From assembly GCF_016862995.1 (NCBI RefSeq), contig NZ_BOOA01000064.1, positions 1 through 45,306 of the forward strand: a stretch of DNA of 45,306 nt, given 5' to 3'. Positions 41,217-45,306 of this stretch are shown piece after piece. The translations under genes were made by a program, and so were the position numbers. Numbering within the stretch: the stretch's first letter is position 1; every line of letters starts with the position of its first letter. Under the pieces are notes generated by a model. The model saw nothing but the letters and a program-made list of their open reading frames with translations, did no database searches and was not told the origin of the DNA. Source of the DNA: Acrocarpospora phusangensis (lineage in GTDB: Bacteria > Actinomycetota > Actinomycetes > Streptosporangiales > Streptosporangiaceae).

Positions 41217-44200
41217 CCGACGCCTCCTCCCCCGGCCACGGCGTCATGCCGCCGGGGACGTACACGGTCGGGACCGCCCGGCCGTACGCGAGTAGGTCTT
41301 CGGTGCCGACTGGGCGCAGGGCGGCCCATTCCAGGGTCTCGGTGAGGGTGTCCAGGACGAGTTGCCGGCTCCACGGTTCCCCGTCCGGGGTGACGGCGAG
41401 CAGCCACGCCTGTGGTGGCCGGTTGCCGGGTGCGTCGAACTGGAGCGCCAGCCCGGTGTGCTGTTCCGTGCCGGGCACCCGTTCGGACCAGCCGTCGACG
41501 GCTAGTCCGCACGCGACGCCACCGGTGAGCGGCGTGCCAACCGCCACGATGGACAGTCGGCCGCCCGTGCCAGCCGGGACCGGCCCGAGGGCCGCCCAGG
41601 GGTCTCCGGAGACGGCCGGAAGCTGTGCCGCGCGGGCGTGCAGTCCGCCGTCGTCGGCGAGCAGTTCGCTGAGCATGCCGGCGGTGACCAGGCGGCCGAC
41701 GTCCGGCCTGACCTTCGCGGCGGCGTGCAGCCAGGTGTCGACGTCGTCCGGCCCGGCGACGGGTGGCTGGAACGGGAGGTCGACGGGGAATCGCCCGAGC
41801 AGCGGCACTCTCCCGCCGACCAGCGCGGCCAGCCGCTGCCGCAGGCCCGGACGGGGGTCGGCGGCGTCGACCTCGGTGGCGAGGACGGTGGCGTGCCGAC
41901 GGGCACTCGCGGCGGCCAGCCGGGCGGGGTCGGGATCGGCGAGCCCGTACCGCGCCAGTTGGGCGGGGTTCTGGGTGATCGTCCCGAACTCGGCGACGAG
42001 CGTCCGTACCGCGTCCAGCGCAGCCGAGTCGTCCAGTTCCGGTTCGCCGGCGGTGTGGCCCGGCCGTACGTCCCGGGAGTCCGCGACCCGCAGCGACTCG
42101 ATCGCTCTGCGGAGTTCGATGGCGAGCACTGCGAACTCGGTCAGCGTGATCGGGGCGGTACCTCCTTCGGATGGTTCGACCCGAATTGACGGCACGCCGA
42201 GGCGGGCGGCGGCGAGTGCGGCCAGTGGCGCGGCGGCGACCGCCGGATCATCGCCGGCCAGGTAGATCGCGTCGAGCGCGGACAGGCCGAGGTCGGCGAG
42301 GGTCATGGCCTGGCCGGGGACCGTGAAGCCGACCTGACCGGCGGGCGGCAGCAGACCGGCCACCCAGGTGTCGAGTTCGGGCGCGACGCGGTCGCGGACA
42401 CCGGTGACCCAGCCGCGCCCGGGATGGGCCGCGCCGGGGTCGAGCAGGATCAGGACACGATGTTCCACGGTGGTCCCGGCGCGGCGGCTGCGGGGCGCGC
42501 GCAACTCGGGGGGCGCGTGCGTGCCCGCCATTGCTCCGAGCGTGGCCGTCGCCCGCTCGGTGTTGCCGGCGGCGAGCTGGTGTACGGCCTCCACCAGCGC
42601 CACATCGTTGGTCGCGTCGAAGGCGTCCTCGATCTCGGCGAGCGCGGCGGCGACGTCGGCCGCGGGTTCGCCCAGGCGGCCGGCGCGGTGCAGGTCCAGC
42701 AGTTCGATGCCGTCGACCGGCTGGTCCGGCGGCGTCTGCGCGCGCCCGGTCGCGGCCAGGACCCGCTCGCGGGTGGGGTGGATGTGCGCGTCGGCGTTCC
42801 GGTCGTGCAGCGCCCGCTCGAACCGGTAGCCGAGCAGCGCCCCGAGCGTCTGGCCCTGCCGCAGGCCGTCGAGCAGCCAGGAGGCGGTTCGCACGCGAGC
42901 CGAGGTGTAGGCGACCGCGGCCGGGGAGAGCGGATCGTCGCTGCCGTGCGCCAGCCAGCCGGCCCGCAGCAGCGCGGCCGTCGTCGCGTGCGCCATCGAC
43001 GGCGCGTGGACGAAACCGGCGCTCTCCACGTCTCGGTCGCGTGGCCTCAGGTCGGTGACCCAGCCGTACGCGCCGATCTGGATGCCGGTCGGGCGCGCGG
43101 CGCGCAGCCGCCGCAGCCGCTCGGTGGCCAGCGAGGTCGCCCACGCGTCGAGCCGGTGCGTGCCCAGGCCGAGGCTCTCCCGCAGCAGCCAGTCCAGCTC
43201 TTCGGGGGTCCGGGTGGCGAGCAGGTCCAGGGCGTCCGGCAGCGCGGGATCGTCCGGCGCGAGCGGCAGCGTACGGTCGAGGAGCTGGTACAGCAACGGC
43301 TGCCGGTCGAGGAATCCGGCGTCCAGGGCGGGCGGCGCCATACCGGCGGTGTTCCGCTCGGCGTACCGTCGCCGCAGGTCGGTCAGGTAGTCGGCGGCCG
43401 TGTGGCCGGGTGGCGCGTTCGGGGCCTGGATCAGGCCGGTGTCGCCCCACTCGCGGGCGGAGCCTTCGAGCAGGCCCTCGATCAGTTCGGTGCCCGGTTC
43501 GCCGAGTACGCCCTCGAACGCGAGCAGGTCGAGCCTGCGGACCGGCTCCTGGCGCGTACGGTAACCGCGTAGCAGCGCCAGCACCGTGTCCACGAAGGAC
43601 AGCCCTTCGGCCAGCGGCTCGCCGGAGAGCTGGTCGGGCAGGTACCGCCGCACCTCCTCCCACACGGCCACCTGGGTGTCGATGGAATCGATGCCGACGT
43701 CGTTGGAGATGATCGCGTAGCTGACGGCGATCTCGCTGTACGGGCTGGTCAGCGGCGTGTCGCTGGCGAGGTCGAGTTGCCGTTCGACGGCCGTGGCGTA
43801 CCACTCGTTCGGGGTGAGCGCGCGCTCGAACGGGTTGAGGCTGGAGTAGGTGTGCAGGCGGCGGCTGAACAGACGCGCCGGGTGTGGCTGGGTCGCCAGC
43901 ACTGTCGCGATGTCGCCCTCGCCTGCGTAGTTCGGGTCTAGCCTGGGCAACCCGGCCGCCGCCCGCCGCCATTCGCCGATCAGCAGCGAGACGACGTGCT
44001 GCACGTGTTCGGCGGTCGTGTCCGGTTCTGCCGGTGAGGTGGAGCGCCGGACCGGCAGCACGCCGTACGGTTGCGGGCCGATCCTGACGCAGGGGTACGG
44101 CGCGCCGCCGGTCACGTGGGTGACGCACCAGTCCCGCAACGCGGCCACCGCCGCACGGCTGATCGCCGGGGTGCCGCGCACGCGTAGCACGTCCCTCGTG

Positions 44201-45213
44201 AACGTGCCGAGCAGCGCCTCGAACATCACCCGTACCATCGCCCGGGACCGGTCCCGCTCGCGATCGGTCCCGTACGGCGCGCGAGCGAGCGTACCCGTGC
44301 CCGCCAGCCCGAGCGCGTTCGCCAGCCGGTGACCGTTCTCCCCGGGGCGTGCGGTGACAGAATCCAGTTCGTCCTCCGCCCGGCCGCCGGGCGTGGCGCC
44401 GGTGCCCGCCGACTCGGTGCTGTTGGTCGGGGTTCCCTGCGGCACGAACGCCAGCCCACCGGTACGCGCGTGCGCCGCCAGCAGCCGATCCAGCTCGGCG
44501 GCGGCTCCGGCGGGTTCGTACGAGGCCGCGACGCCGACCACCAGCAGCCGCTCGATCCCGTCGAGCGCGCCGGCCGCCGCGCCGGTCAGCGGCACGGTGA
44601 TCGCCATGCCGACCTCGACGGCCCGGTCGTAGTCGAACATCCACGCCAGCGCCTCGTCGATCTTGAGGCCACTTCCCGGTGCCTGCCACGGCGGCGCGCC
44701 CGGGTCCGGGGCGGTACGCAGCCCGGCGGCGACCGGCCGGCTCGTGACGCGGAACAGCTCACCCGCCGCCGAATAGCCGACCGCCAGCCACCGGTCCGGC
44801 AGCAGCACCGGCCCCGCCGGGCCGCGTTCGCCCTTTCCGCCCACCTCCGGAAAACGGAGCACGCCCCGATCGACCATGGGCCGCAGCAGCCGCGCGAGGT
44901 GGCCGGCACGTTCGGCGCCGACCCTGGCCACGTGGTCCCGCCACTCCTTCTGGCGGGCCCTGTCCCCCCGGGCGGCGTGCCAGCCGCGCCAGAACCGGAT
45001 GGTCAGCTCGATCTCGCCGGTGCTCGCGCCGGGCCGGTCAGCGTCGATGTGGATCTGGTCCGGGTACACCCGGATGCGCAGCTGCGGCGGGCTCGCGCGG
45101 CGCACGAAGCGGGTTTCCAGCCGGATCGGCAGAAGCAGCAGCGGCAGCCCCGCGTCCAGGCCGGCGAACGGATCCGGCCCCGACTGCCGCGGGCCGGGCA
45201 GCGGCGCGCTCAT
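41209..45213 (-). CDS. Uncharacterised very large protein, 1334 aa
   Basis: I cannot assign a function. The protein starts with a short Pro/Gly-rich segment and LPLLLLPIRLETRFVRRASPPQLRIRVYPDQIHIDAD (about residues 23-60). This 'RLETRF ... LRVRVYPD' opening recalls large unannotated proteins in several phyla. Later segments include VRIGPQPYGVLPVRRS (about 375), TYSSLNPFERALTPNEWYATAVERQLDLASDTPLTSPYSEIAVSYAI (about 450-500) and HRLDAWATSLATERLRRLRAARPTGIQIGAYGWVTDLRP (about 705-745). There is no signal peptide, membrane segment, ATPase motif or nuclease motif. ATG at 45213 overlaps the stop of the upstream gene (ATGA). The C-terminus ends EEASDE and overlaps the first mini-ORF start. It may be a structural or scaffold protein. 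Confidence 0.8.
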   Translation of the reverse strand: MSAPLPGPRQSGPDPFAGLDAGLPLLLLPIRLETRFVRRASPPQLRIRVYPDQIHIDADRPGASTGEIELTIRFWRGWHAARGDRARQKEWRDHVARVGAERAGHLARLLRPMVDRGVLRFPEVGGKGERGPAGPVLLPDRWLAVGYSAAGELFRVTSRPVAAGLRTAPDPGAPPWQAPGSGLKIDEALAWMFDYDRAVEVGMAITVPLTGAAAGALDGIERLLVVGVAASYEPAGAAAELDRLLAAHARTGGLAFVPQGTPTNSTESAGTGATPGGRAEDELDSVTARPGENGHRLANALGLAGTGTLARAPYGTDRERDRSRAMVRVMFEALLGTFTRDVLRVRGTPAISRAAVAALRDWCVTHVTGGAPYPCVRIGPQPYGVLPVRRSTSPAEPDTTAEHVQHVVSLLIGEWRRAAAGLPRLDPNYAGEGDIATVLATQPHPARLFSRRLHTYSSLNPFERALTPNEWYATAVERQLDLASDTPLTSPYSEIAVSYAIISNDVGIDSIDTQVAVWEEVRRYLPDQLSGEPLAEGLSFVDTVLALLRGYRTRQEPVRRLDLLAFEGVLGEPGTELIEGLLEGSAREWGDTGLIQAPNAPPGHTAADYLTDLRRRYAERNTAGMAPPALDAGFLDRQPLLYQLLDRTLPLAPDDPALPDALDLLATRTPEELDWLLRESLGLGTHRLDAWATSLATERLRRLRAARPTGIQIGAYGWVTDLRPRDRDVESAGFVHAPSMAHATTAALLRAGWLAHGSDDPLSPAAVAYTSARVRTASWLLDGLRQGQTLGALLGYRFERALHDRNADAHIHPTRERVLAATGRAQTPPDQPVDGIELLDLHRAGRLGEPAADVAAALAEIEDAFDATNDVALVEAVHQLAAGNTERATATLGAMAGTHAPPELRAPRSRRAGTTVEHRVLILLDPGAAHPGRGWVTGVRDRVAPELDTWVAGLLPPAGQVGFTVPGQAMTLADLGLSALDAIYLAGDDPAVAAAPLAALAAARLGVPSIRVEPSEGGTAPITLTEFAVLAIELRRAIESLRVADSRDVRPGHTAGEPELDDSAALDAVRTLVAEFGTITQNPAQLARYGLADPDPARLAAASARRHATVLATEVDAADPRPGLRQRLAALVGGRVPLLGRFPVDLPFQPPVAGPDDVDTWLHAAAKVRPDVGRLVTAGMLSELLADDGGLHARAAQLPAVSGDPWAALGPVPAGTGGRLSIVAVGTPLTGGVACGLAVDGWSERVPGTEQHTGLALQFDAPGNRPPQAWLLAVTPDGEPWSRQLVLDTLTETLEWAALRPVGTEDLLAYGRAVPTVYVPGGMTPWPGEEASDE

Positions 45214-45306
45214 CGCGAACCACCGGGCCGCTCGAACGGCAGCTCCTCGGACACCGGTTTCTCGGACACCGGCTCCTCGGACGGCGGTCCCTTGGACGGC
45301 GGCTCC
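45210..45306 (-). CDS. 3' end of an upstream gene (partial), Pro/Ser/Glu repeat tail
   Basis: The frame is open from the window edge to TGA at 45212-45210 and encodes about 31 residues with repeated PSEEPVSEKP-like units (EPPSKGPPSEEPVSEKPVSEEL, then PFERPGGSR). The stop overlaps the start of the 1334-aa gene as ATGA, so it belongs to the same operon. The tail looks disordered; the rest of the protein lies outside the window. Confidence 0.6.
   Translation of the reverse strand, partial: EPPSKGPPSEEPVSEKPVSEELPFERPGGSR

Overview
The window is high-GC DNA with GTG and TTG starts, ATGA/GTGA stop-start overlaps and gene families typical of a filamentous actinomycete: an MbtH-dependent NRPS, a SigE-family ECF sigma factor, and PadR, TetR and GntR regulators. 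A member of the Streptosporangiales is plausible, but the sequence alone does not fix the genus. No tRNA, rRNA, CRISPR array or recognisable transposase was seen.

Layout. (1) 1-480: 3' end of an unrecognised gene, closed by a strong hairpin. (2) 529-16193: a compact nonribosomal peptide locus. Minus strand: a CchA-like formyltransferase, an MFS exporter, an MbtH protein and two NRPSs (A-PCP-C-A-PCP, then C-A-PCP-C*). Plus strand, diverging from an 848-bp control region: paralogues of argininosuccinate lyase and synthase. (3) 16174-29806: a catabolic island. Minus-strand operon: GntR regulator, CaiB/BaiF CoA-transferase, HyuA, HyuB, N-carbamoylsarcosine-amidase-like hydrolase and an RbsABC-type transporter. 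Divergent plus-strand operon: HMG-CoA-lyase-like protein, zinc alcohol dehydrogenase and aldehyde dehydrogenase. (4) 29820-30248: a Gdx/SugE-type SMR exporter behind a structured leader that resembles a guanidine-I riboswitch. (5) 30312-33408: a PadR-controlled MacB/FtsX-type ABC exporter. (6) 33504-38942: a secreted DNRLRE protein, a SUKH-like protein, a small hypothetical, a methyltransferase/TetR pair with tandem palindromic operators, and an ECF sigma factor with a membrane-anchored partner. (7) 39129-45306: two large uncharacterised proteins (587 and 1334 aa) separated by an array of degenerate mini-ORFs that is broken by a short inverted-repeat element.

How the genes may work together. 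The NRPS locus appears to make a short peptide whose first and third adenylation domains have related pockets with acidic residues. The formyltransferase resembles those acting on N-hydroxyornithine, yet no ornithine N-oxygenase is present. The lyase and synthase differ from housekeeping enzymes at substrate-contact positions, so they may build a guanidino (arginine-like) unit from a non-standard ureido precursor. The last condensation domain lacks the HH of its active-site motif and there is no thioesterase, so product release is unexplained.

The catabolic island reads as a full route: import, ATP-dependent opening of a cyclic imide, lactam or hydantoin (HyuAB), amide hydrolysis, CoA activation, retro-Claisen-type C-C cleavage, then oxidation of the released fragment. 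The substrate is unknown. The most opaque part is the two-protein system at the right end with its mini-ORF array.
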